NCBI GenBank assembly: GCA_028279265.1
Contig: JANQOC010000473.1
Location: 1 to 10,412 of the forward strand
Origin: Hyphomicrobiales bacterium
GTDB taxonomy: Bacteria > Pseudomonadota > Alphaproteobacteria > Rhizobiales > CAYWUX01
Direction of reading: 5' to 3'
DNA length: 10,412 nt
Both the position numbers and the translations under genes were made by a program. Under the pieces are notes generated by a model that did no database searches, had not been told where the DNA came from, and worked only from the letters and a program-made list of their open reading frames with translations. Of the stretch, positions 1 through 7,132 are shown piece by piece (the first letter of the stretch is position 1; every line of letters starts with the position of its first letter).

Positions 1-1
1 C

Positions 2-235
2 TGGGAAAACAACACGCTGGTTTTCTGGGACAATCGATCGACCCAGCACTATGCCATTCATGATTACTACCCCAAAAGACGTTACATGGAGCGTGTCACC
101 CTGAAAGGTGAGTCGGCACCTGTCGCCGCCTTCCCCGCGGCTGACGCAGAGCAAGTTCGGAACAGAAAAAGTACCGTTCCCGACGATGCCAAGGTCAAAC
201 ATGGCGGCCACGCACCAAAGCGACCGACGAACTGA
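2..235 (+). CDS. TauD/TfdA-family Fe(II)/2-oxoglutarate dioxygenase, C-terminal fragment
   Basis: Partial gene: the window opens inside it and 77 codons remain before TGA at 233-235. The residues WDNRSTQHYAIHDY followed by an arginine-rich RRYMERVTLKGE match the C-terminal part of the TauD/TfdA fold. In that family the histidine of the WDNR-x-x-x-H motif is the third iron ligand, and a downstream arginine binds the 2-oxoglutarate carboxylate; here these would be the H of TQHYA and an R of RRYMER. The remaining 40 or so residues are a polar tail (GHAPKRPTN at the end). Members hydroxylate sulfonates, aryloxyalkanoates and similar acids, but the fragment does not allow a substrate call. It is convergent with the TRAP permease gene, 105 bases away, so it belongs to a different transcript. 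The family call is sure; the role is open. Confidence 0.85.
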   Translation, partial: WENNTLVFWDNRSTQHYAIHDYYPKRRYMERVTLKGESAPVAAFPAADAEQVRNRKSTVPDDAKVKHGGHAPKRPTN

Positions 236-340
236 CGGTCACACGTGAATGGCAATTTGTAAGTTCATTGCCGGTAGTCTCCTGGATTACAGGGAATGAC
301 GTCCTGAACGGCCGGGCGTTTGGTGGGCCTACGGCGATTC

Positions 341-2260
341 CTACAAGTCCATGGATTGGCGTTTTCCAAACATTCGCCACAGGGCAAAAACAGCCAAAAT
401 CAAAACGGCGGCAATACCTGTGTAGGTGTTTGGCAGGAACAATCCGAGGCCGCCAAGGGCCAGGAGAACACGTTCCGCAGCTGAAAGCGGTGATGTGAGA
501 AAGGCTTCAACCGCGGCAGCGATCAAAATCAGACCGGCTATGGCCGTGACGAGGGAGAACAGGATCTGGTACCAGGGACCAATTAGGAGAAGTTCCGGAC
601 CATAAACAAATGCAAACGGCACGATAAAAGCGGCGAGGGCAAATTTAACGGCTGTTACGGCGATGAGCAGGGGATTTTCCTGGGCTATGGATGAGGCGGC
701 ATAGGCGGCGACGGCGACCGGCGGTGTGAGAGCGGACATTACCGCATAGTACAGCACGAACATGTGAGCGGGCAGAGTTGGAATGCCAATCTCCGTCAAT
801 ATGGGGGCCATGAGGGCCGCCGCCAGGATGTAAGCGCTTGGCGTCGGCATGCCCAGGCCGAGAACAATCGTAATCGCCGCCGTGATCAGGAGCGTCGTAA
901 ACTGCTGCGCATCGGTAATGCCGTAAACGAGGTGGGCAAACTTTCCGGCAAGACCGGTCATTGTTATGCCGCCGATAATCAGGCCCGCTGCGGCACAGGC
1001 TCCGGCGACCGGGACCATGCGATAGCAGGTTTCGCTCAGCACTTTGATGAGTTCTAAGGGATGGACGCGCCGGGGTGCCATGAACAGGGCCACGAAGAAT
1101 ACGGCGATTGTGCCGAATATCCCGACCATTGTGGGCGTGTAACCGGCCAATAGGGCGAGTGTCAGGACGGTCAGCGGCACGATGAAGAGGCCGCCATCCT
1201 TCAGGGTCTTCCAAAACGGTGGAATGAGATTGTCGTCCATGCGCCCAAATCCGAGGCGGAGTGAAGAAAAGTGCACCTGGGCGTAAATGGAGACATAGTA
1301 AAGTATGGCAGGGATCAGAGATGCAATCGCAATATCCCTGTAGTCGATGCCTGCGAAATCGACCATCAGGAATGCCGCCGTTCCCAGAACCGGAGGCACG
1401 ACACTGCCCCCGGTTGAGGCGGCGACTTCGATGGCGCCGGCATGGGCTTTCGGATATCCGAGCCGCCTCATAATCGGTATCGTGATGGATCCCGTGGTCA
1501 CGACATCGGAGGTGGGACTGCCGGACAACATGCCGTACATGCCGGAGGAAATAACCGCCACTTTGGCCGGGCCGCCGACGCGGCGGCCGCTGATCGCGGC
1601 GGCGAAATTGAAGAAAAAATCACCGCCGCCACAGGCATGGAGGAGCGTGCCGAACATGACGAACATGAAGGCATAGGTTGCGGCCACCCTCAGGGGTAAT
1701 CCGAATATGCCGTCCGTCGTGAAAACCGTGATTTCAATAAAATGCTGGTAGTCGATTTTACCATGCTGAAGGACACCGCTCAGATGATGTCCCCAGAGAT
1801 TATAGGCAACAAAGCCGATAACAAGAACCGTGAGCCCGAGACCCGTTGATCGCCGCGTCACTTCCAGGGTGAGAATGAAAACCCAGGTCGCAAAAAAGAC
1901 ATCCCAGGTCGTCAACTCGTCCAGCAATACGATACGATTGGCAATTCGGTCGGCATTCAGTGCGAAATAAATTCCGACAATGATGCTGGCCAGCGCCAGG
2001 AGAAAATCGATCTTTGAAGGATTTTCGGGATTGGAATTTTCAAACGGCCCCGTGGTCAAAAATGCCAGGGCCATCATGCCGGCGAAAAACAAGACGACGA
2101 GCGTCCAGGGCTGAATAATAATGAACGTCGCGGCCGTAATAACATAAACGCCGACCGCGACCGCAAAGGGCAAATAGATCCAATAGGAGATACCCTGAGG
2201 ACGCCGCCGTATCCCGACAGAAAACCATGTTTGCGCGGAAAAAAGTGTCGATAGCGCCAT
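341..2260 (-). CDS. TRAP transporter fused permease, 4TM/12TM (DctQM-type), TAXI class
   Basis: Inner-membrane permease of a tripartite ATP-independent periplasmic transporter, with small (DctQ) and large (DctM) subunits fused; about 639 residues, typical for the fused TAXI-associated form. Seen in the sequence: hydrophobic segments throughout, a GMYGMLSGSPTSDVVTTG stretch near residues 240-258, the helix-breaking GLGMPTPSAY motif near 468-477 and ALTPPVAVAAY near 510-520, all characteristic of DctM. Import is normally driven by a sodium or proton gradient. The solute-binding partner is the gene immediately upstream (2334-3347). The start is uncertain: ATG at 2260-2258 is chosen, but a TTG lies in frame at 2272-2270, and neither has a convincing Shine-Dalgarno sequence. 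Just upstream is a strong inverted repeat (2277-2319) that may lower expression relative to the binding protein. Substrate is inferred from context to be phthalate or a related acid. Confidence 0.93.
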   Translation of the reverse strand: MALSTLFSAQTWFSVGIRRRPQGISYWIYLPFAVAVGVYVITAATFIIIQPWTLVVLFFAGMMALAFLTTGPFENSNPENPSKIDFLLALASIIVGIYFALNADRIANRIVLLDELTTWDVFFATWVFILTLEVTRRSTGLGLTVLVIGFVAYNLWGHHLSGVLQHGKIDYQHFIEITVFTTDGIFGLPLRVAATYAFMFVMFGTLLHACGGGDFFFNFAAAISGRRVGGPAKVAVISSGMYGMLSGSPTSDVVTTGSITIPIMRRLGYPKAHAGAIEVAASTGGSVVPPVLGTAAFLMVDFAGIDYRDIAIASLIPAILYYVSIYAQVHFSSLRLGFGRMDDNLIPPFWKTLKDGGLFIVPLTVLTLALLAGYTPTMVGIFGTIAVFFVALFMAPRRVHPLELIKVLSETCYRMVPVAGACAAAGLIIGGITMTGLAGKFAHLVYGITDAQQFTTLLITAAITIVLGLGMPTPSAYILAAALMAPILTEIGIPTLPAHMFVLYYAVMSALTPPVAVAAYAASSIAQENPLLIAVTAVKFALAAFIVPFAFVYGPELLLIGPWYQILFSLVTAIAGLILIAAAVEAFLTSPLSAAERVLLALGGLGLFLPNTYTGIAAVLILAVFALWRMFGKRQSMDL

Positions 2261-2276
2261 GCGATGCCACAATAAT

Positions 2277-2319
2277 ACCGGCCAATAACGATCTCAGTTC
2301 CGAGCTGTCATTGGCCGGT
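2277..2319 (-). promoter_or_regulatory. intercistronic hairpin between TRAP binding-protein and permease genes
   Basis: ACCGGCCAAT at 2277-2286 is the exact reverse complement of ATTGGCCGGT at 2310-2319, giving a perfect 10-bp GC-rich stem with a 23-base loop that has a small inner CTC/GAG pairing. It lies after the binding-protein stop codon and ends 5-17 bases before the two possible permease starts. There is no clean U-run after it, so a full terminator is unlikely. Hairpins in this position in transporter operons are known to protect the upstream binding-protein mRNA or limit permease translation; that role here is inference. Confidence 0.7.
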
Positions 2320-2333
2320 GGTTGTTTGCAGGA

Positions 2334-3347
2334 CTAGAGTTTGCCGATTTCTTTCAAGTATTTCTCGGCACCGGGATGGAAAGGAATAGGTCCTTTTGTG
2401 GACATGGAGTCCGGCGACGCGGTTTTCTTGATAAGACGGTGTGATTTCTCTTTAAAGGTTTCGATCTGCTCGTACATCGCCTTGGTCACATCGTAGGCGG
2501 TTTTTTCATCCAGATCAGGATTGGCAATCACCAGAACGCCGACGCAGATAGACGAGGTGCCGTTGGGTGTCCACTTGTATTCACCGGGTTTGACCTGGCA
2601 CACTTCGCCACCGAGTTTATCGACCACTTTCTTGGCTGCAGTGTCAGGAATGGGCAGCAGGACCGCCTCGATACCCTTGGCCGTCTCGCGAATGCGGGGA
2701 TGATTATAGGCAATACCGAGAACATACATATCGATCCGGCGGTCCAGCATAAGCGACACCATTTCTTTCGAAGCGGCATTGACGACTTGTCCGCCCCAGG
2801 ACTTGATGTTGTCCGGGCTTGCACCAAGTTCGGTTAACAGGGCCGCCCCGACCGTACTATCCATATTACCTTTGCGGTTGATCGCCACGCGCACCGGCAG
2901 CTTCTTATTGACAATATCAGCGAAAGTTTTGACGCCGTGCTTGTCGGCAAAAGACTTGTTGACAATGACATGGGTCAGCTGGAAACGGGCCTGAGCCGTA
3001 TAGGCCCGGAATAGAGCCCGAATGTTTTTGACCGGTCCCTTGTAAGGCGGTTGACCTGATATGGCGGCGCTGATTTCACCATCACTTGCCATGCCTAGGG
3101 GTACTTTTCCATTCGCAACAAGGGGAATATTTGCCAAACCACCGGAAGAGGTCTGATAGGTGACTGTTGATCCCGGAAAGGCCTTGGCAATGGCCGCATC
3201 GATACCGCCGCCGATACGCGACCATAGTCCGCCGGGGCTGGCTCCGGTAAGTGTCAGATTATAGTTTTGTGCGCTCGCGCTCGTATTAAAACCGGCAATC
3301 ATAGCGGTGGCAACAACGGCCCCGATTATAGGCTTTAAATTGATCAT
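2334..3347 (-). CDS. TAXI-family TRAP transporter solute-binding protein
   Basis: Periplasmic receptor for the TRAP permease encoded next in the operon. From ATG at 3347 the product is 337 residues. It opens with a classical Sec signal peptide (MINLKPIIGAV, hydrophobic to about residue 20) and an ASA/QN cleavage site after residue 26. The mature start (LTLTGASPGGLWSRIGGGI) is the TAXI hallmark: a beta strand, then a Gly-rich turn and an amphipathic helix. Further typical parts are the SSGGLANIPLVANGKVPLG segment and the C-terminal HPGAEKYLKEIG. The start is fixed by the signal peptide and by GGAGAGG at 3354-3360, six bases before the ATG; an in-frame extension to 3419 would bury the signal peptide and is rejected. 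The ligand is unknown; an aromatic dicarboxylate such as phthalate is inferred from the neighbouring genes. A 174-base gap separates it from the upstream gene, so it may have its own promoter. Confidence 0.95.
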   Translation of the reverse strand: MINLKPIIGAVVATAMIAGFNTSASAQNYNLTLTGASPGGLWSRIGGGIDAAIAKAFPGSTVTYQTSSGGLANIPLVANGKVPLGMASDGEISAAISGQPPYKGPVKNIRALFRAYTAQARFQLTHVIVNKSFADKHGVKTFADIVNKKLPVRVAINRKGNMDSTVGAALLTELGASPDNIKSWGGQVVNAASKEMVSLMLDRRIDMYVLGIAYNHPRIRETAKGIEAVLLPIPDTAAKKVVDKLGGEVCQVKPGEYKWTPNGTSSICVGVLVIANPDLDEKTAYDVTKAMYEQIETFKEKSHRLIKKTASPDSMSTKGPIPFHPGAEKYLKEIGKL

Positions 3348-3353
3348 GATTTT

Positions 3354-3360
3354 CCTCTCC
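3354..3360 (-). promoter_or_regulatory. ribosome binding site of TAXI binding-protein gene
   Basis: GGAGAGG on the minus strand lies six bases before ATG 3347. It decides the start in favour of the signal-peptide methionine over the in-frame start 24 codons upstream. Confidence 0.75.
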
Positions 3361-3426
3361 GTAAAAGTTGTTGGATTATTATAGGTCTGTTGTCCCGTTG
3401 GGTGACTCTGCGGAAGCAATCTCTTT

Positions 3427-3455
3427 TGAACAACAGACTATACCACGTTTGTTCA
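3427..3455 (-). promoter_or_regulatory. candidate operator/promoter upstream of TRAP genes
   Basis: Two perfect 7-bp inverted arms, TGAACAA (3427-3433) and TTGTTCA (3449-3455), are separated by 15 bases, so their centres lie 22 bp apart, about two helical turns. Between them on the minus strand is TATAGT (3442-3437), a 5/6 match to a -10 box, about 90 bases before the binding-protein start. No good -35 box is visible at the right distance (CATTTA at 17 bases). The arrangement would suit a regulated internal promoter for uptake, but it rests on pattern alone. Confidence 0.3.
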
Positions 3456-3510
3456 TCAATAAATGTTTGTTCCCTCCTCGGTAGTGATTCCTCCCTTGAT
3501 TTAAACGCAA

Positions 3511-3539
3511 GGAACTCTGGGCTAAGTCCGCCAGAGTCC
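3511..3539 (-). terminator. hairpin overlapping the end of the 139-residue gene; weak terminator or attenuator candidate
   Basis: On the minus strand GGACTCTGG (3539-3531) pairs with CCAGAGTTCC (3520-3511), a 9-bp stem with one bulged T. The 10-base loop contains the TAG stop codon of the upstream gene. What follows is TTGCGTTTAAATC, which is only mildly T-rich, so intrinsic termination would be partial at best. It could reduce read-through from the catabolic genes into the transporter genes or mark an RNA processing site. Confidence 0.35.
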
Positions 3540-3941
3540 GATAAATTCCTCCTGTGATAAAATTTTCCGAATGGGCAGATCTGAGATATCCTGGTCGGGA
3601 TCCGCGGGCACAATGGAGTCGCCGTTCCAGATCCACCAGTAAATGGGTTCACCGCGGCGATCGCGTACCGCAAATCGAAATCGCGGAAAGGGCTGCGCAC
3701 CGGAGGCATTCGGGTCGCTGATACATTTCCGGGCATTTAAGTTGCCGCCTTTGATTGATTGGGACAGGGGATAGAGCACCACATCCTTGAATTCGGCATT
3801 ACTGGGGTCCTCGAGACGATGTGCATAAATTTGCGGGTCCGCCATCAGGACGTCCAGATAGGTCCGATGGAGATGCGTGACCTTCGCATAACCAAATCCG
3901 CTGGCGAGACTGATCTCGAATATGTCGCCGATCTCGGTCAT
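3522..3941 (-). CDS. conserved-looking 139-residue protein of unknown function, coupled to the decarboxylase gene
   Basis: Not recognised with certainty. The ATG shares its A with the TAA stop of the decarboxylase gene (TAATG), a strong sign of translational coupling and that this is a real gene; no separate strong ribosome site is seen. The product is soluble, with no signal peptide or membrane segment. It starts GDIFEISLASGFGYAKV, which looks like a small beta-barrel opening and is loosely reminiscent of Imm26-like proteins, though that is weak. A later aromatic-rich stretch, FRFAVRDRRGEPIYWWIWNG, near residues 88-107, also suggests beta structure. Two cysteines at most and no obvious metal motif argue against a redox enzyme. 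Position suggests an accessory or stability role for the decarboxylase or pathway, but no function can be assigned. Confidence 0.8.
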   Translation of the reverse strand: MTEIGDIFEISLASGFGYAKVTHLHRTYLDVLMADPQIYAHRLEDPSNAEFKDVVLYPLSQSIKGGNLNARKCISDPNASGAQPFPRFRFAVRDRRGEPIYWWIWNGDSIVPADPDQDISDLPIRKILSQEEFIGLWRT

Positions 3942-4927
3942 TATAGACTGTAGCTCTCTAGGGTCGAGGGGTGGAACAGTTCTTCAAACTCTAATTTTCT
4001 CGGTGACAGGCCCTGGTCGTGGTGGGCGGCGAGAAAAGTCTCGAGAACATGGCGGTTGTTGAGAGCCCCATAGGACCAGAGATCATCCGAAAGAAGCTTG
4101 GCCCGGGCCAGATTGTCTTCGACAAATGGCATGGTCACTTTCGTTGCCGACGTATCCTCGAGGGCTGTGATGGCCATGGCCTTTGCGCTTGAAAAGGCTT
4201 TAAGCAAGGCGCCGGGAAGCCAGGGATGTGTTTCACTAAGGCTTGTGCGCACGCCCAGCACGTGCATGATGGGGAAGATATTGGTTCGCTTGTAGTAATC
4301 TTCGGCAACCGCCATCGTATCCGGGAACAGGCGTCCCACCTGCGGGTGACCTTCGTGAAAACAGCGCGGCCAGCGAGGACCTATGATGCCGTCGATGTCT
4401 CCGTCGGCAAGCATCTGGTTCAGAGGCCTATTTTCCGGTGTCGCTTCTATGCGAATCGCATCGGGCAGGTCCAGTTTCAGTTTTTCAGGCCGGCCCGGTG
4501 TGTCCATGCCGCCCCGAACCCAAATTATATCGGAGGCTTCTACGCCGTAATCGGCGAGTATGGCCCGGGCCCAGATATTAGCCGTCAGCTGATACTCTGT
4601 GATGCCGATCTTTCTACCTTTGAGATCTTCTGGTTTGTGGATGCCCCGATCTTTACGTATGTATATCGACGTGTGACGGAAAGCCCGGCTCAGGAAAACG
4701 GGGATCGCAATATAGGGCGGATCTTCGCGGGTCAGGGATACGCAGTAAGAACTCAGGGACAGTTCACTAATGTCATAAGCCTGATGACGAAACGAACGGA
4801 AAAACATTTCTTCCGGCGATTGCAGCATGATGACCGGATCCACGCCATCGATTTGCACGCGTTTGTCATAGATGGGCCGTGTACGATCATAGTCTCCCAT
4901 GGCGATTGATAGTTGCAGATCGGACAT
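3941..4927 (-). CDS. pht5: 4,5-dihydroxyphthalate decarboxylase (Pht5/OphC-like)
   Basis: Converts 4,5-dihydroxyphthalate to protocatechuate, the last step of the upper phthalate pathway, in the cytoplasm. The 328-residue product has the family's characteristic opening LSIAMGDYDRTRPIYD, then EEMFFRSFRHQAYDISELSLSS, PVFLSRAFRHTSIYIR and a KIGITEYQLTANIWARA stretch near residues 105-125. The fold is related to periplasmic binding proteins, but there is no signal peptide, consistent with a cytoplasmic enzyme. The start at 4927 is preferred over an in-frame start at 4999 because it matches the family N-terminus and follows AGGA (4940-4937) by nine bases; that site overlaps the TAG stop of the dehydrogenase gene. 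The gap to that gene is 11 bases, and the stop is fused to the next start (TAATG). Related proteins with other substrates exist, so phthalate specificity rests mainly on the neighbours. Confidence 0.88.
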   Translation of the reverse strand: MSDLQLSIAMGDYDRTRPIYDKRVQIDGVDPVIMLQSPEEMFFRSFRHQAYDISELSLSSYCVSLTREDPPYIAIPVFLSRAFRHTSIYIRKDRGIHKPEDLKGRKIGITEYQLTANIWARAILADYGVEASDIIWVRGGMDTPGRPEKLKLDLPDAIRIEATPENRPLNQMLADGDIDGIIGPRWPRCFHEGHPQVGRLFPDTMAVAEDYYKRTNIFPIMHVLGVRTSLSETHPWLPGALLKAFSSAKAMAITALEDTSATKVTMPFVEDNLARAKLLSDDLWSYGALNNRHVLETFLAAHHDQGLSPRKLEFEELFHPSTLESYSL

Positions 4928-4938
4928 GTTTCGTTTTC

Positions 4939-6090
4939 CTATTGAAAGTGCAGATCGACGGGTGATGCCGTCTCCGCACTCTTTAGTATGGCATGACAAA
5001 TTTCAAGAGAGGCCTTCCCCCACGACCCGTCCTGAACGGGTGGTCGGTTATGACGTACGGTGGATATGATGGCGTCGGCGAAGGACTGGCGCGAATATGC
5101 GAAGGGGCAGTCGAATTTCTCAATTGCCTCATTGCCAAAGAGTGTCACCCCATCGGCGTTGAGTTGCAGATCACCCTCGTCGCAAAAGACAATCACCGGG
5201 CCGAAATGTTCATGATTTTCAGGTGCGTCATCCAGATTCAGGCCGGAGAATTTTCGTGAATTTTTTGCATGTAATTCGTTGGCGGCATTTTTCAGGGTTC
5301 TCCTGGCGTTGCCGAAGCTTGAGACAGTTTTTTTGCGACCCAGTTCCGAGATATTGTTCATCCAGATGTCGGAATCGAAATGGGCAAATCCCGAATAGGT
5401 GAGATTTGCGAAGGCCTCTCCTTCAAATCGAATAAGCAGGCTATAGGCCCCCTCGGTGGGCCTGGCCTGATCCCACTTTCCGGTCATGGCCGTGACGCTT
5501 CTAGCCTTTCGCCCCATGAGACGTCGGGCCACATCGATCTGATGAATGGCCTGGGAAAAGACAACGCCTCCTCCCTGCAACGTATCGAGTTCTTCCGGGG
5601 TGCGCGGACGATATAGGAACTCCGTACAGTTCAGGGCGTGGAGCATTCGGACATTTCCCAGTCGTCCGGTCGCAATAATTTCAGCCGCCTTGAGAACCGG
5701 AGCGTCGAAACTGTGGCAGGGACCGACGATGAGGTGTACCCCGTTCTGTCGGGCTACTGCGATCATGTCATCAGCGTCTTTCAGTGAAAGGGCGATGGGT
5801 TTTTCAACAACCACATGTTTTCCGGCCTGCATACAGGCGATCGCATGGGGACAGTGCAATTCGTGGGGCGTGGCAACGTAGACCATTTCTACGAGATCAT
5901 CCGCCAACATGTCTTCCAGGGTTTCAAAGGCTCGACCGGAAAAACTGTTTTCAAATGCCTGGCGCGCTTCAGGCGAACGGGCGACAGCGGCAGTCAAATC
6001 GATCTCAGGATGACGGGCAAACGCTTCGGCCGTGAGGTCAAACCCGCGACCGAGACCAATGGCTCCAAGTCTGACCGTCTCAGAGGTCAA
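4939..6090 (-). CDS. pht4: Gfo/Idh/MocA oxidoreductase, probable phthalate 4,5-cis-dihydrodiol dehydrogenase (Pht4/OphB-like)
   Basis: NAD(P)-dependent dehydrogenase expected to re-aromatise the cis-dihydrodiol made by the oxygenase to 4,5-dihydroxyphthalate. The 383-residue product has an N-terminal Rossmann fold (LGAIGLGRGF, residues 8-17), the family EKP motif at 96-98 in HVVVEKPIAL, and the C-terminal substrate domain with GGGVVFSQAIHQIDVARRL near 173-191, where family members place catalytic residues. The pht4 enzymes of known phthalate operons belong to this family, which supports the call. It starts with TTG at 6090, inside the last codons of the reductase gene (11-base overlap), with AGGAG at 6100-6104 nine bases upstream. 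No in-frame ATG exists near this site. It could act on another aromatic dihydrodiol, but the neighbours make phthalate most likely. Confidence 0.88.
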   Translation of the reverse strand: MTSETVRLGAIGLGRGFDLTAEAFARHPEIDLTAAVARSPEARQAFENSFSGRAFETLEDMLADDLVEMVYVATPHELHCPHAIACMQAGKHVVVEKPIALSLKDADDMIAVARQNGVHLIVGPCHSFDAPVLKAAEIIATGRLGNVRMLHALNCTEFLYRPRTPEELDTLQGGGVVFSQAIHQIDVARRLMGRKARSVTAMTGKWDQARPTEGAYSLLIRFEGEAFANLTYSGFAHFDSDIWMNNISELGRKKTVSSFGNARRTLKNAANELHAKNSRKFSGLNLDDAPENHEHFGPVIVFCDEGDLQLNADGVTLFGNEAIEKFDCPFAYSRQSFADAIISTVRHNRPPVQDGSWGKASLEICHAILKSAETASPVDLHFQ

Positions 6091-7021
6091 GAATAAGATC
6101 TCCTGTCTTTGCGCGCGAAATGCAGATCATGACGTTGTTTTCCTTTTCTTCTTCCATAAGCACCATATCCCGATGATCGACATCTCCGGAAACCAATCTG
6201 GTTCGGCATGTTCCACATGTACCGCTTTCACAAGAGCTTTTTGTGGGAATCCCGGCATCCCGGATGGTTTCCAGGATTGTCCGGTCCGCCGGTACCGTCA
6301 GTTTCCGGTTCGATTGCTCCAGAATCACATCAAAGGGCTGATCATCTTCGCGGATAATCTCTACGGCCTTGAATTCCTCGAAATGAATATTCTCCTCAGG
6401 CCAGTGCCCGGAGAGCGCCTTGACTTCATCCATTAGCTGTGATGGTCCACAGCAATAGACATGCTCTCTTCCGGGCTTTTCAAAGTGATCCCAAAAATCA
6501 TAAACATTGGCAGGCTCCCCCTGATCGTGGTGAAGGGTGAGGGCCTCTCCGCACAATTCCTTTAAGGCTTTCCCATAAGCCGTGTGCGCCGGACTGCGCG
6601 TACAATAGATCAGTTGAAAGGGTTTATTTGCCGCGGACAGGGATTGGGCCATGGAATAAATGGGTGTGATGCCGATGCCACCGGCGATGAGCAGGAACCC
6701 TTCGGCGTTTGTCAGGGCAAAGTCATTCTGGGGCGGTTCAATACGAATGGAGTCTCCTTCTGTCAGTTCCGCGTGCATGGAAAGGGAACCGCCGCGTGAG
6801 TCCGGTTCACGCTTGACAGCAATTGTGTAATCTTCGGGCTTTTCACTCGGATGGATGAGCGAATAACGACGCATGGCTCCGGAAGGTGTTTCCACCGTAA
6901 TGTGGGCGCCCGCATCGGCAGCAGGGAGTGGCATCCCCGACAAACTGGACAGCCGGAACTCTTTGATTTCGTTCGTCAAATCTCGAATCCCGGCCACGCT
7001 CATTTCAATTCGTTCGGTCAA
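6080..7021 (-). CDS. pht2: phthalate dioxygenase reductase (FMN/2Fe-2S, class IA)
   Basis: Passes electrons from NADH through FMN and a plant-type 2Fe-2S centre to the Rieske oxygenase. The 313-residue product shows the domain order FMN, NAD, ferredoxin. RRYSL at residues 51-55 is the flavin-binding RxYS motif. GGIGITP at 114-120 and YCCGP at 189-193 mark the NAD domain. Cysteines 264, 269, 272 and 300 (CESGTCGTC and the later MIC) bind the cluster. The C-terminus GDVDHRDMVL and ISRAKTGDLILDL closely matches remembered phthalate dioxygenase reductase. The start is TTG at 7021, with AAGGGA (7036-7031) nine bases before it; the better-looking AGGAG (7028-7024) is too close. ATG at 7003 is an alternative that loses six residues. 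It is first in the leftward operon, divergent from its oxygenase, and its 3' end overlaps the dehydrogenase start. Confidence 0.94.
   Translation of the reverse strand: MTERIEMSVAGIRDLTNEIKEFRLSSLSGMPLPAADAGAHITVETPSGAMRRYSLIHPSEKPEDYTIAVKREPDSRGGSLSMHAELTEGDSIRIEPPQNDFALTNAEGFLLIAGGIGITPIYSMAQSLSAANKPFQLIYCTRSPAHTAYGKALKELCGEALTLHHDQGEPANVYDFWDHFEKPGREHVYCCGPSQLMDEVKALSGHWPEENIHFEEFKAVEIIREDDQPFDVILEQSNRKLTVPADRTILETIRDAGIPTKSSCESGTCGTCRTRLVSGDVDHRDMVLMEEEKENNVMICISRAKTGDLILDL
6100..6104 (-). promoter_or_regulatory. ribosome binding site selecting the TTG start of the dehydrogenase gene
   Basis: AGGAG on the minus strand lies within the end of the reductase gene, nine bases before TTG 6090. 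No ATG or GTG is suitably placed, so this site is the main support for a TTG start. Confidence 0.7.
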
Positions 7022-7046
7022 TTCTCCTGATCCCTTGTGAAATAAG

Positions 7047-7066
7047 AAAATTAGATATCTAAGTTT
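7047..7066. promoter_or_regulatory. palindromic operator candidate in the divergent oxygenase/reductase promoter
   Basis: TTAGATATCTAA (7051-7062) is a perfect 12-bp palindrome. After one mismatched pair the symmetry continues through AAA/TTT flanks, giving about 20 bp of near-perfect dyad. MarR-family dimers usually bind dyads of this size. It covers the -10 region of the leftward promoter and lies about 70 bases before the oxygenase ATG, where it could also affect rightward transcription. The MarR-type gene at 8447-8971 is the obvious candidate protein; this pairing is inference. Confidence 0.6.
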
Positions 7067-7076
7067 TTATTGTCAA
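7048..7076 (-). promoter_or_regulatory. promoter of the leftward reductase operon
   Basis: A perfect sigma-70 -35 box TTGACA lies at 7076-7071 on the minus strand. Two -10 candidates follow: TCTAAT (7055-7050, 5/6 match, spacer 15) and TAATTT (7053-7048, 3/6, spacer 17). Either predicts transcription starting near 7040, leaving a short leader with AAGGGA before TTG 7021. The -10 region overlaps the palindrome at 7051-7062, so a bound repressor would block it. Confidence 0.6.
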
Positions 7077-7123
7077 TTCCATAAATAGTGATAGCTTTGG
7101 TGGACGCCAGATCGCATGCAAAT

Positions 7124-7127
7124 GGAG
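7124..7127 (+). promoter_or_regulatory. ribosome binding site of the Rieske oxygenase gene
   Basis: GGAG lies five bases before ATG 7133. It decides the start against an in-frame GTG at 7088, which has no ribosome site and would add 15 residues absent from the family. Confidence 0.75.
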
Positions 7128-7132
7128 TTGAA

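Noticed and set aside
251..272. GGCAAT/ATTGCC inverted repeat in the gap between the dioxygenase fragment and the permease
   Set aside because: Only 6 bp with a 10-base loop and no T-run on either strand; not a credible terminator.
3379..3456. 25-residue open frame in the leader of the TAXI gene, with GAGGAGGG (3479-3472) upstream
   Set aside because: The purine-rich site is 15 bases from the ATG, too far for good initiation, and the peptide has no recognisable leader features.
4226..4909. 227-codon open frame on the plus strand
   Set aside because: It lies antisense to the clearly recognisable dihydroxyphthalate decarboxylase gene, has no recognisable domain and no ribosome site of note.
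7088..7132. GTG start that would extend the Rieske oxygenase by 15 residues
   Set aside because: No ribosome site precedes it, and ATG 7133 has GGAG at five bases and matches the family N-terminus.
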